Source: Uranotaenia lowii
Taxonomy: Eukaryota > Arthropoda > Insecta > Diptera > Culicidae
NCBI RefSeq assembly: GCF_029784155.1
Contig: NC_073693.1
Location: 158,477,519 to 158,541,518, forward strand
Direction of reading: 5' to 3'
DNA length: 64,000 nucleotides
Part shown: in pieces, positions 21,373 through 33,493 of the stretch
How the letters are laid out: each line of letters opens with the position of its first letter
Position numbering within the stretch: position 1 is the stretch's first letter
Program-made: the position numbers and the translations under genes
The notes under the pieces: model-generated
Databases searched by the model: none
Told to the model about the DNA's origin: nothing
The model's input: only the letters and a program-made list of their open reading frames with translations

Positions 21373-22512
21373 TTATTTGGGTATCTCTGGTGGTCGCACC
21401 TGCTGCATGCTCCGTGTCACGATTGATCGAGAAGATGTATTTTTTTTAACCATATCTTCAGCGACAACTTCTCCTGTCGAAGTTGTTGGAAGAGAGGTTG
21501 GAAGGGGGGTCCGTTTCCGAGGCGGGGAATCTGCATCCAAACTGATGCCATCAGTTTGAAAAGATTGTGGTGTTGCTGGAGTGTGCGTTCTTTTCTGGTT
21601 CAAGCTCGTCTGTTGGTTTGGTGCTTCTTTTTGTTGGAGTTGTTGCTGTTGTGTTGTGTTCTGGGTAGTCTGTTGGTTCTGGCTCGTTTTTACTACATGT
21701 GCGTAGCTGGTTGAGTTGCTGCTCGTGTGTACTATTCTTCGGGCTTCGTTGATTGGAACGTTTTTATCTGTGCTGAGTTTGAGTGCTGCAGATTCTGCTG
21801 TCCAAATGGGGCACTTTCTGTCCAAGGGGGAATGACCTGGTGATTTGCAATTTCCACAAAAGGGTTCGACACGGCAGTTAGCACTTTCGTGAGTTTCAGA
21901 ACAATTTTTGCAAGCCAACTGATTCTTGCAACGGCTTTTAGGGTGGCCGTACTGCAAGCATTGTCGGCATAACAGAGGCTGCGAATAGTAAATGCGCGTG
22001 CGAACTCGAAGGAGACCGAAATTTATAATTTTCGGAATGATGGTGCTGTTGATTGTAAGAATTAGCGTTGATGTACCTATGATTCCTGCTGGGGTTTTTT
22101 TTGTTATGCGGCGAACATCGATTATTTTTTGAGGCGCTAGTTCTTCCAACAAAAGTTTGTCATCCATTCCATCAACTTCTCGACAGGTGACCACTAATTT
22201 CCGCTGGTTTAAACTAGGATGACGACCTATGACAATCGGTGTACCATCCAGTAGAGTTGATAATGTTGTCAGCTTTCTTCCTTGGTCCTTGTTCCTTATC
22301 TTGAGCACGTACCATTTTCGAGATTTTTCGTAAAAGGCGCCCTCAATTTTACCCGCAAAGTTCTCGATGGAACGTCCAATCAAGAACGGGTTTTTTGGAA
22401 GTTCTTTAGCTTTACCTTGAAGCGTTAGGTAATATAACCGACCGTGCAAATTTTGGGGATCCATCCATTCCGGAATGGTCCGGTTTGGATGGTCACCCGG
22501 TGATGGGCTCAT
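21373..22512 (-). CDS. Stand-alone Gag-like ORF1 of a non-LTR retrotransposon
   Basis: An intact 379-codon frame from the ATG at 22512; the frame is open further upstream but without an earlier ATG. It encodes an RNA-binding Gag-like protein of the kind found as ORF1 in I- and Jockey-type elements. A central region (about 30-180) precedes three consecutive zinc knuckles: CRQCLQYGHPKSRC, CKNCSETHESANC and CGNCKSPGHSPLDRKC. A Gln/Thr-rich tail follows (QNTTQQQQLQQ). No endonuclease or reverse transcriptase follows on the minus strand, so it is either an internally truncated copy, a non-autonomous element or a retained gene. The lack of stops over 1.1 kb is notable given the decay around it. Confidence 0.78.
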   Translation of the reverse strand: MSPSPGDHPNRTIPEWMDPQNLHGRLYYLTLQGKAKELPKNPFLIGRSIENFAGKIEGAFYEKSRKWYVLKIRNKDQGRKLTTLSTLLDGTPIVIGRHPSLNQRKLVVTCREVDGMDDKLLLEELAPQKIIDVRRITKKTPAGIIGTSTLILTINSTIIPKIINFGLLRVRTRIYYSQPLLCRQCLQYGHPKSRCKNQLACKNCSETHESANCRVEPFCGNCKSPGHSPLDRKCPIWTAESAALKLSTDKNVPINEARRIVHTSSNSTSYAHVVKTSQNQQTTQNTTQQQQLQQKEAPNQQTSLNQKRTHTPATPQSFQTDGISLDADSPPRKRTPLPTSLPTTSTGEVVAEDMVKKNTSSRSIVTRSMQQVRPPEIPK

Positions 22513-22897
22513 CACCGCGCGCTGCACAACACTTTTTCGAAAAAAAATTCGCTGCCTTTTGATCGATGATCGAGAGTAGAACACGTCCGACACCGACGAA
22601 GGCTAAGAGGGAACTCGATGTGTTTTTCTACAAGTCAAGATTATTTCACGGAAAATAAAAAAAAGGTAAAATTTACCTTTTTGCGAGGTGAATTTTTTCC
22701 ACCCCTCTTTCGAGGTAAATTTTACCTTTTTTCAATTTACCTAGCAAAAAGGTAAATTTTACCTTTTTCGCATTCACCTAGCAAAATAGTAAATAATACC
22801 ATTTTCCCATTTACTGATTTAAAAGGTAAATGCTGGTTGGTTTGATTGTTTTCTTCAATAAGAATTAAAAAAATACAAAATTCTTTCAAAAATGATA

Positions 22898-23846
22898 CCG
22901 TAAACTGGGGGAACTTTGATCACTTTTTTCATTCATTTTTGAATATTTTGGAAGAGGTTGTTTTTCGTAACACCTAAAAGCTTTAAAACACTTACTGAGG
23001 TGAGCAGTATCAAACATGATTATCGATTGCTGTTAATTCAAACGACGTTGGTGGTAATAATTAAATGTTTGTTACAAAACCAGACTTCATGTTTCGGGGT
23101 AACTTTGATCACTATGGTTTTTACGTATCTCAACATCTTAAAATTTATTATTTTGATGCCATTTAGCAAAGAAGGCTCAAAACATCGATTACAGTCATTT
23201 TTTGTTTGGACTCAATTGAATTTTTCAACGTTTTCTTTCAAAATCAAATATACTCAAAATATGGAAAATTTTGCTGCATACATTTAGGGGCAAAAATTAT
23301 AAACATTTTTCAATATTTTTTGGCCTCAAAACAAATGAAATTTTACCTTTATGCAATTCCCTAAGTCCTCGCACTGTTCCCATGTTCTTGTATCCTTCAA
23401 ACTTAACCACTTGATAGGGTTTATAGTCATTTTTTCTATACGGGCTTTTTCATGGAAAAAGACCGTTTTTTTTCAACATCCAAAAAATAATCATCAAATG
23501 ACCATAAAAATAACCCTTTAACTAAACCTTAACCAAGAAAAAAGTTGAAATTTCACATTAAACAACCCATTTGCTCCTAAATGCTTAAATTTGATCAGGA
23601 GAGATGTTTGTTTGTGACCCTTCAAAAAACCAGATATTTTAAGATTTTAAAATTACATTTTAAGTAACATAAAAAATCTTCTAATAAAAACCAAATTTAG
23701 CTTATTTGTAACTCAATTTATAGGCTTTCAAATGTAGTAAACAGTTTTCAGATATTTTCACTTTATACTTAGTTAATGATGATTATCTGCAAAAATTTCA
23801 TGTTGATCAAAGTTACCCCGCTGATCAAAGTTCCCCCAGTTTACGG
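22898..23846. mobile_element. TA-flanked inverted-repeat element A
   Basis: A perfect 25-bp inverted repeat starts CCGTAAACTGGGGGAACTTT and continues GATCA. TA lies directly outside each end (22896-22897 and 23847-23848). The terminal phrase GGGGTAACTTTGATCA recurs inside near 23096 and, inverted, just inside the right end. Its 949 bp have no coding capacity. TA duplication suggests mobilisation by a Tc1/mariner-type transposase, but the ends match no family I can name. Confidence 0.88.
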
Positions 23847-23900
23847 TATTTATTGGAGATAAATAGGGACTGGTAATTCGGCTTCGCGTTCTTCTGAGCC

Positions 23901-24774
23901 GGTTGTATACTGTTTACCGGAATTCCATTTACCGGAAAACCATTTACCGGACTGCTATTTACCGGAAATTCATTTACCGGAATGAACCGTTTACCGGACT
24001 GCCATCTACCGGAATGAACCATTTACCGGAATGACATTAACCGGAATGCACTATTTACCGGAATGCCATTTACCGGATCAAGTATTTTTAATCTATGATT
24101 GTATCCCGTTTACCCGGAAACTTATTTTTGGGCAAGGTTTGGGTATTTTAATTGATTTCATGTGTGGCATTTAAAAATCGTTTTGATATCCGACTCCTCA
24201 CGCTGCGCGTTCGAACTTGAAAGACATATCGTCCTTCACGCTGTCGCGTGGCGGACGGGGCTAAAGGATCACCCCTAGCTTTCACGCAGACCTAGGAAGC
24301 CCCGACAGACCTAGACCAATGTTATAGGGCCGCCGCTTCCGACGGCGGGTCAGCGGCTTTGTGCCGCCTCAGCCCCTTCATTCTCGTTGGTTGCGGATTT
24401 GCCGCAAAGAATAATATTTTGAAAAATCCTTTTTATGGATACAAGTTCATTGTTTTCGAATTCTTGTTTTTAATGGTAATGGTAATTTTGGTGAAATGAT
24501 GAATTGAGAAATGATAAATTCTGGTGATAAAAATTCTGGGGAGAGGTATATTCTGTCGAAAATTTTTGGGGAAATGAGATACAACCCATATTTATACGTT
24601 TTAAAGAAATTCCGTTAAATGGTAGTTCCGGTAAATGGTATAGTCCGGTAAATGGTTTTCCGGTAAATGGTATAGTCCGGTAAATGGAATTCCGGTAAAT
24701 AGTACAGTCCGGTATATGGTATTCCGGTAAATGGTACTTCCGGTAAATGGAATTCCGGTAAACAGTATACTACC
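23901..24774. mobile_element. Minisatellite-armed foldback element 1
   Basis: The arms are tandem copies of a 13-15-bp unit containing TTTACCGG: about a dozen in the left arm (23912-24080), repeated as CCGGTAAA in the right arm (24615-24765). The outer ends GGTTGTATACTG and CAGTATACTACC are inverted. An 8-bp duplication TCTGAGCC flanks the element exactly (23893-23900 and 24775-24782). The core (about 24190-24410) is much richer in G+C than the surroundings and holds three small hairpins. No protein is encoded. Architecture resembles Drosophila FB and the minisatellite-ended Rehavkus type; the duplication length also occurs in hAT and P elements. Confidence 0.88.
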
Positions 24775-24782
24775 TCTGAGCC

Positions 24783-24990
24783 GCTATGGCCGCTGAATCC
24801 ACCTGCGTTGCGTACATTCATGGCCTCCTCCGTTCGACTAATCCGGTCAGGTTCGGCTTTTCCGGCTGGAGGATGACGTGGAATACACCTCAAAGCTCTA
24901 TGGGCCGATCTGAAACAAAATCAATAGTATTATGACGAGAACCAGCACAACTAAATGATATTTAAGAACACTTACCATTCTATTCCGATT
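24783..24990 (-). other. Possible spliced exon pair, unclear
   Basis: On the minus strand a donor-like ATG|gtaagt lies near 24975 and an acceptor TTGTTTCAG near 24914, giving an intron of about 63 bases, a normal insect size. Downstream an open frame (ALRCIPRHPPAGKAEPDRIS...) runs into the foldback element. Ignoring the insertion and one copy of its duplication, the frame continues to a TAA just before element A. All upstream frames close near the splice, so this looks like an untranslated exon or a chance match. Confidence 0.25.
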
Positions 24991-25449
24991 TTCACATATT
25001 AGGCACAAAGCAAAACTTGTTCCTAGAATGACAAAACAGCTTAACCTCAATGAACGGGTTCGGCGAATAGTTACTTTTTTTTTTAGAAGAATTGTACCGT
25101 TTTGTTTAGCTCAATCCAGGTCAATTACACCTCGCTACGAGGTAAGTTTTACCTTATTTGGATTTACCTTTTTTTCTATTTAGGTGAATTATACTTTTTT
25201 ATAGAGCTCAATTCACCTTGCTACGAGGTAAGATTTACCTTTTTTGGATTCACCTTTTTTCTCGGTGAATTGTACCTTTTTTCCAACCTCGATTCAGGTA
25301 AATTTTACCTCGCTGTGAGGTGAGTTTCACCTCGAAGAGGTAGAAGTTACCTTTTTGGCTTTCACGAGCGTTCACCTTTGCTAACTCGGTAAATTTTACC
25401 TTTTTATTATTTTCCGTGTTTCTTAAAATATACTGTGTAAAAAAGAATA

Positions 25450-25931
25450 GGGGAGATAAGGGCATAACGAGCACCCAGGGCATAATAAGCACTGCTCTTT
25501 TCTACAAAAGTACGTATTTTCTTAAATAAATTTTTATGAGGATTTGTTTCGTACTTCCTATAGCATTAATTTTTCACAAAAACAGGAATCTTCATATCAT
25601 CTAAAATAATTATAATTTTTGAGCATCACGAAATAAGCTCTTATGATCTTAAAATAACCTTGATCTATAATGTACGCACTGCAACATGATGCACACATTG
25701 TTTCTCAATTTTCACCATCATAAAGTTTTTGATTTTCCACTTTTATCAATTTTATCAATATATATTGCTAGTAGCATCATCCGCCAAACCAAGCAGCAGA
25801 AACATAATGTATGAGCGTGTGTGTATTGTTTGTATTCTACACGAAACAGTAATGTAACCTCCATATTATAGCTATTTTTTATGGTTAAATAAGCGTTTCC
25901 CTTAAGGTGGCCATTATGCCCTTATCTCCCC
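25450..25931. mobile_element. TA-flanked inverted-repeat element B
   Basis: The ends are GGGGAGATAAGGGCATAA and its perfect reverse complement, with TA outside each (25448-25449, 25932-25933). Near the left end the phrase AGGGCATAA(C/T)(G/A)AGCAC occurs twice in tandem. It is 482 bp and non-coding. Confidence 0.88.
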
Positions 25932-25933
25932 TA

Positions 25934-26397
25934 ATAATGCTTACACGACCTATTTGAATGGATAACTGCGTTTTTATGCGTTTTCTAGTAACGTAAAAAC
26001 ATTATATATTGAACACCATCTTTGGTGGCTCAGCGAATTTGTGCCAATAAAAAATAATGAAAGGGTTTTTGGATAAAACTTTGATAGTGCAGCTCAAGCT
26101 TGTCCAACAGCTTTCAGTCGATATGATTTTTTCACCGGAATATGTTTTAAATCATCATTATTCTTATTCAAAATTGGTTTGTCCACAATTATTGGATTCT
26201 AATATCGAACAGTCAATGTTCCGATTATCAAACACGTAAGTAAACATTTGTAAACATTTAGAGATATTTTGTGTAGTAGAATAAATTGCAAGGGCAATTT
26301 GGGTTGAGCTAGCAACCAAGAAACAGTTCGTTTATATTTTCAAGTACCAACCGTTGTTTGTTCAGTAATTGGTACACGTATTTCTTTGCGAAACGAG
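25934..26397. other. No gene seen
   Basis: AT-rich spacer between elements B and C. An open frame of 60 codons (26057-26239) has no support. Confidence 0.5.
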
Positions 26398-26399
26398 TA

Positions 26400-27455
26400 G
26401 GGTAACGGACCTATTCTGGACCACTTTGGGAAGTGGCTATGCAATTTACTTAATAAAAAAGTAGGTAAATGTTATAATTTTTGACTGCTTTATCCGTTCA
26501 TTACGAAGATCAAGCGTTTTTCTATCGAAACGTATCGTCGTTTGTTGCAATGTAACAAGATTTAAGCCTAAAAACGCCTCTCTTCGATCATTAATCTGGT
26601 CTGTATTTTGGACCACTAGGTTTCTATTTTGGACCACCCTCTGGACCTATTTTGGACCACCCTTAAACTAAATAAGTTTTTCTTTCTTAACTTCGCTATT
26701 TTTACGAAAGCGATTGATGCCCATTTATGTGAATAATTCAGTTAATCTTTTCTTTTCTTGTTCTAGTGGTCAAGTATTGTTTATTCGATAAGAATAGAGT
26801 GAAATAGAGTGTTTTTAAAATTCTGACAGCACACTGCAATCTCGACGAAGTTTGTTCTGCAGTGTTAAATACTGAACAGTTGGCTTATCTTTAGGATCAA
26901 TTTTCAGAAAGCAAATCTCCTTCAAGCGACCCAATAATAAGTTGAAAAAGTCAGACATCATCATCTCCGCGACATCAAATGATGCATTTTGACTTCCGAA
27001 ATGATAAAAAAGTGCAAAAATTATGCTATCTTTTTAATCATCTGAAAGCCAGTTTTTTTTTGCTAAAAAATTCGCGAAAAATAAGTTTTATTTTCAAAAC
27101 AATTTTTGTTCTTGAAAAAAAAAATCGTTGGAGTTAATTTTTCTAGTACTTTTTCGCTTGAAATTTTTTCACATTACACATCTACTGTCAGTGTTTTATC
27201 ATAGACAATAATGGCACGTCCTCCTGAAATGGTCTTGATCCTGTCCAACTGTCAAAAATCACAACTTTATTTTCAAATTTCTCTTCCTTATCAGATTATT
27301 TGAATGAAATTTTAGATACGATTAGAAATAAAAGAAGTTGCTTTAACTATATTTGTTCAAAATTTACATGATTTACATGATTTATAAGAGAAATATTGAA
27401 AAAAGCTGCAAGTTGGTCCCAAATATCTACCCGGTCCAAAATAAGCCCGTTACCC
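26400..27455. mobile_element. TA-flanked inverted-repeat element C
   Basis: The left end GGGTAACGGACCTATTCTGG and right end (reverse complement) GGGTAACGGGCTTATTTTGG differ at 3 of 23 positions. TA flanks both (26398-26399, 27456-27457). The phrase TATTTTGGACCAC recurs about three times near 26612-26660. It is 1056 bp with no coding capacity. Divergence of its ends makes it older than A and B. Confidence 0.85.
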
Positions 27456-27457
27456 TA

Positions 27458-28620
27458 GGTACTGCAAGATTGAAAGTTCAATAATTGAAACATTGGCGTT
27501 TTCGGTGATCCAATTATTGAACACTTCAATTTGTAAAATTTTAAGAAAATACAGATAATCAGGGATTGAGCGACTTTCACTGCTCAATTATTCCATACCT
27601 CCGCTTACAAATTGACAAGGCTCCTATCTTTTTTGTCTACGGAGCTTCGTATCGCTAAGTTTGTTTTCACTGGTGCTGTTCGAACCAATGCCAGCTTTCT
27701 GTGTGCTTTCTTGCATTTTCAATAAAATTTTACGGAAATATTGCCAGAAAAACAGAAATTTTGCCCAAAACATAAATAGGTGCATTTAGCACGCACGGTT
27801 TATGGTTCGGTATTTTAGTCAACAGTTATTATAATAAAAGCGTTTTCTCGAAAACTGGAGAAGATATCAACATATAAATTACTCTAATGTATAGAAAACA
27901 GCTGCTTAACAGGCACATATAGCCTGATTCTACTCTAACTATGAAAGGGCTTTCGAAGATCATTAAAAAGCTGGGGATGTATCTGACCATGCTGGCATAA
28001 TTTCTTTCCGTGAATGATTGGTACAACCAAAATATAATGATGATGAGCTGCCGATTATATTGGCCCTTTTCAACTTGATCAACCAAAAGTTTGCATGATA
28101 CGACATCCTTTCGACAAATACATCGGCAGAGTAGGAAAATTAGAATATTGGGTGGTACGATACAATAAACTAAATTTAGACATGAATCTCAGTGGAAACA
28201 GATTTTCTTTTTTTCTTTCAATTTTATTTACAAAAACAACAAAAATTAAACTAGAATCTATTAAACTAATGCTTTACAAATGAAAAATTTAAAAAAATGT
28301 TTTACTACTAAATTAAAATTAACAGATTATAAACAAATTTTTTGACTAATACGCAAAAAAAAAAGTTACAGAGGTTGTATATAAGAAACGACCGATAAGT
28401 TCACGTAGAATTACGACAGCCTGTCCTTTGTCAATGTGTTTTTCGTCTTAAATTAGCATTCTTGAATAAAGTATGTCGATTTTTTTTAAAGGAAATGATT
28501 TTCAAGAAAAATCAGTCTTCCCTAAATTGTCGTTTAAATACCTATTAATGGTCTAAAACGACCCATATAGATAGAATGCAGCTTGCTCAACTGCATAACA
28601 AAAGGCGAATTAAATATAAG
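27458..28620. other. No gene seen
   Basis: AT-rich sequence between elements C and D. Open frames here are short (for example 27829-28086, minus) and unrecognised. Confidence 0.5.
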
Positions 28621-28622
28621 TA

Positions 28623-29548
28623 AGGTACACCGGGGTAAGTGGGGACGGTTTTTCGTATAGTTCAACTTTAAAAAATCATTAAAAAATCAGCAGTGGATCA
28701 ATTTTGATAAAACTGCATTCAATGTGATGCAGAACATGTTGTTTACAAATGCTGAAAAGATGAGCTTGATAGACGCAAAGCGAAAAAAGTTATCACGTAA
28801 ATTTTTATGGACTGCTGGTGTCTTCACTTACCCCGCTTTATGGGGTAAGTGGGGACGGTAGATTTTCCCTTTGATTTCTCAGGAAATTTTCAACAAATTT
28901 GTGTTTTCTTGGTTGAATACGTTACTTTATTACTCGATCCGTCCAAAATTTTGAAAAAAGTTCATGGTAGTGATTATTGTGTTCAATTTATGTTACAACA
29001 CACGAGATCCGATTTTATCGAAAATATATACTTATTTCAGTACTTTTCCCAACTTTTCATGATCCGAATGCTAAATAAAGCTAAAATGTATTGAATGAAG
29101 AGGAGAAAATTGAAAAAATGTGTAAACATCATGTATATATAAAGCCGTCCCCACTTACCCCAGGTAGGGTTTGGAGACAACATTTTAGATTTTTTAAAAT
29201 AAACTATTTTTTCTTAATTTTTAATCGTAGTTTCTTTTCCTAACTTGTTGTTTCGAATTCAAGGATTGTTTCAATGTAAAGTTTTTCGTCAAGAGCCAGC
29301 TAGTTTACGAGAAATTTGCGATTGAAAAAGATACACATCAACTCCACATCGTAGTTAAAAATAGAAACTTAACAAAAAGTCACCGTAAACATCCGCTATT
29401 GTCGGAACCGTATCTCTTTTACAGTTGATGGATAGATTGCAAGTAAATTTAACATTCTGGTTTAAAAGTTTGAAAATATAGTTTACAGTATTGTTTTAAT
29501 AGCCACCGTCCCCACTTACCCCGCGTCCCCACTTACCCCGGTGTACCT
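28623..29548. mobile_element. TA-flanked inverted-repeat element D
   Basis: The left end AGGTACACCGGGGTAAGTGG is the exact reverse complement of the right end, with TA outside each (28621-28622, 29549-29550). The phrase GGGGTAAGTGGGGACGG recurs near 28842, and its reverse complement near 29147 and twice at the right end. It is 926 bp. An 81-codon open frame inside (28849-29094) is not recognised. Confidence 0.88.
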
Positions 29549-29550
29549 TA

Positions 29551-29930
29551 TAAGCAGAAACAAAGCCGATGTCGTCGAAATGATTGCGCCCGGCAGTTAT
29601 GCAAATAATGTTATCAACACACGAGCTTTGTATCAAACGCTTGCGAGAATAGCTTTCAATGACTGCTTTGATCTAAACGCTTGACTCAGTGCAAAAGTTC
29701 TCGAACTGTTTCGCCTCATGCGTCTCGTTGGAATCAGTATTATGCTTTCATTTCCCTTCAGATCACATTGCAATCGATAACTTAACATGTTGATTTTACC
29801 TAGGATTCCGGAGCAAGCGTTATATTAACCATGTTTTCATTCCATCACAGAATTATAAACGGTCCTTTTCAGGGCCAAAAACTTTTAAAGAGTTGTTCTT
29901 GATCTTTTTAAATTTTTGAAAGTCGTGTGC
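29551..29930. other. No gene seen
   Basis: Moderately GC-balanced spacer without a supported gene or repeat. Confidence 0.5.
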
Positions 29931-30238
29931 GTTGAGTGGGCGGTATGGATGGGTGTGGGGTGGTGTGTGATTGGTAGGTGGTGGTGTGCGATGGGTAGGT
30001 GGTGGTGTGCGATGGGTAGGTGGTGGTGTGCGATGGGTAGGTGGTTGTGTGCTATAGGTGGGTGGCATGTAAAAGCTGGGCGGTGTGAGATGGATGTGTG
30101 GAGGTGTGCGATGGGTGGTGAGGATGGGTGGGTGGGTGGTACAGCGCGAAGGGTGGTGAGGTTAGGAGGGAGAGCGATGTGGGAAGAGGGCGGCGGTTGG
30201 CGGGTGATGTTCCATGAGAGGTTTTTTTTGTGATGGGA
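29930..30238 (+). repeat. G-rich minisatellite
   Basis: About five copies of a 21-bp unit GTGTGCGATGGGTAGGTGGTG lie at roughly 29962-30060, grading into degenerate GGTGGGTGG sequence up to 30238. The long minus-strand open frame across it (Pro/His/Thr repeats) is a by-product of the repeat. Confidence 0.8.
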
Positions 30239-31682
<1,444 letters not shown>

Positions 31683-32433
31683 ATGGAATCCAACTGCTCG
31701 AAATGCAACCAGGAAATTACAGGAATCGAGCATATGGCTTGCAGAGGAATTTGCAGCAAACGATTCCACATTACGTGCACTGGCCTAACAAAAAGTTTGG
31801 TAAGGCAAATGGACACGTTATCAAAAAATTTCCTCTGGTTTTGTGATGACTGCGTTGCATTGGTTTTAAACTCGAGCTATCGTTCAGTGGCATTTAGCGC
31901 TCCACCGGAAACTAACGCTATAGCACAGCTCATGCACGAATGCGATAACTGAACTGAGATCAGACATTCAGCAGCTTGCTCCGAAACCAATTCGAACTCC
32001 GTTGTGGAACAAATCGACGCCCACGCCTGAGCTGAGGCGCCCGCTGAAACGAACTCGGATTTCTGATGCTGTATCAGCTGAGCCCTGCAAATTGGGGTCG
32101 AAAAATGCTTCTGATGATATTGTCACCATCTCTCTTTGCGACGACGATAACCCAAAACTGTTTTGGCTTTATTTGTCACGGATCAAACCGGACGTAACTG
32201 AGGACGCCGTTCGGGCCATGGTCCATGCCAACCTGGGTGTAGAAGAAGCCAACGTTGTGAAATTAGTCTCCAGAGGCAGTGATATGAGCTCTTACCGGTT
32301 CATATCATTCAAAGTAGGCATTTCTCCAGATTCCAAACAAAAAGTATTAGATCCTGAATCCTGGCCCAAAGGATTATACTTCCGGGAATTTACGGACTAT
32401 AATTCCCGACAGTTTCGTGGCCCTCAACAGTGA
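31683..32433 (+). pseudogene. ORF1 with PHD finger, frameshifted
   Basis: The first 90 codons encode a canonical PHD zinc finger: Cys5-Cys8, Cys20-Cys24, His29-Cys32, Cys54-Cys57 with Trp52 just before the last pair. In CR1-type ORF1 proteins such fingers are thought to aid nucleic-acid or chromatin contacts. A one-base frameshift at about 31950 closes this frame. The second part (to 32433, from DIVTISLCDDDNPKLFWLYL onward) continues in another frame with a compact alpha/beta-like segment. The ATG at 31683 is the first in frame and gives the finger at the extreme N-terminus. Confidence 0.82.
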
Positions 32434-32449
32434 TCAATTTCAACCGCCG

Positions 32450-33120
32450 CCCAGTTGGACATCGGGACGCACCAATCATGTCAGTTCGGAAGTTCTCTTC
32501 TCTGGCCACCAACGACCGCTCGATCCTGCCGCAAGTCGTCCCATTTATCGGTCAGGTGGTTCAGGGGGAGGCTTCCAACTGCCATACAATGGCAAGTATT
32601 CTCCTGTTTTATGTTTTTCTCCGAGTCACGCACCTCTGCCTTCCAGCCTCGCATCAAGCGCGTTAATTCAGTTTAACTTCAACCGTTATGACGCCCAATT
32701 CAACACGGATGAAAATGTTATGATACTGCCTGCTGCTAATGACGCTTTTGATATCGAAACCAATCTTGCAAATTTCTACTGGACGTCGGGACGCACCACT
32801 CAAGGCAATTCGGAAGCTCTTTTCTCTGACCACCAAAGACCGCCCGTTCCTGCTGCAAGTCGTCCCGTCTGTCGGTCAGGTGGTTCAGGGAGAGGCTTCC
32901 AATTGCCATGCCACGGCAAGTATTTTCACTAGGACCTCGGGACGCACCTCTCAAAGCAATTCGGAAGTTCTTTTCTCTGACCACCAACGACCGATCGTTC
33001 CTGCTTCAAGTCGTCCCGTGTATCAGTCAGGTGGTTCAGGGGAAGACTTCCAATTGCCATACTGTGGCAAGTATCCGTCTGATTTCAATATTTCACCCAG
33101 TCATGCACCTTTAACTTGTA
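32450..33120 (+). repeat. Three in-frame ~50-residue repeats at the ORF2 N-terminus
   Basis: Units at about 32450-32610, 32778-32930 and 32931-33090 each encode SGRTxxxNSExLFSxHQRP, then xxPAxSRPVxxSGGSG and FQLPYxGKY. The first and third are followed by a related SPSHAPL segment. The DNA of the units is about 80-90% alike by eye and each closes with GGCAAGTAT. A frame change lies between the second and third units. Confidence 0.85.
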
Positions 33121-33358
33121 GGCCCGTGTCGGGGCCGTTGGAAAGGATTTCATCTGCCCGTACGAATGAAACAGCTTGGTGTTATTATCAGAACGTCCGA
33201 GGCTTACGCACCAAGTCAGAAGACTTTTACCTTGCGACCATCGAGTGCAGCTACGATGTCATTATTCTGACAGAAACTGGTTTGACTGACTCATTCAACT
33301 CGGCCCAACTTTTCGATAATGGTTACTCGGTTTTCCGATGCGACCGCAGCTCGCGTAA

Positions 33359-33493
33359 AGGCAGAAACACAATACAGCGTCGGTCGTCGCGTCACGTCAG
33401 CGGTCAACGCTGTCGATAAGTACTAAAACGCGTTATCGACAGCGTTGACCGCTGACGTGACGCGACGACCGACGCTGTATTGTGTTTCTGCCT
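33359..33493. mobile_element. 135-bp perfect palindromic MITE
   Basis: Two 61-bp arms, starting AGGCAGAAACACAATACAGC and exactly reverse-complementary, surround a 13-base loop. TAA flanks both sides (33356-33358 and 33494-33496), and the host reading frame is continuous across the site if the element and one TAA are disregarded. A 3-bp TWA duplication is typical of PIF/Harbinger elements. Perfect arms indicate a very recent insertion. Confidence 0.92.

Larger units (their letters stand above)
22647..25418. mobile_element. 2.8-kb inverted-repeat element with nested insertions
   Basis: The left end starts CACGGAAAATAAAAAAAAGG followed by TAAAATTTACC. The right end is its reverse complement, GGTAAATTTTACC then TTTTTATTATTTTCCGTG. 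Both subterminal regions (22670-22840 and 25080-25410) are packed with GGTAAA/TTTACC palindromes and AGGTGAATT phrases. Between them lie a TA-flanked element (22898-23846) and a minisatellite foldback (23901-24774). Treating the two CACGG ends as one element is inference from orientation. Flanking TTT on both sides is the only possible target duplication. Two separate relatives cannot be excluded. Confidence 0.55.

Noticed and set aside
22958..23287. 109-codon open frame in element A
   Set aside because: AT-driven frame inside a non-coding inverted-repeat element with no motif.
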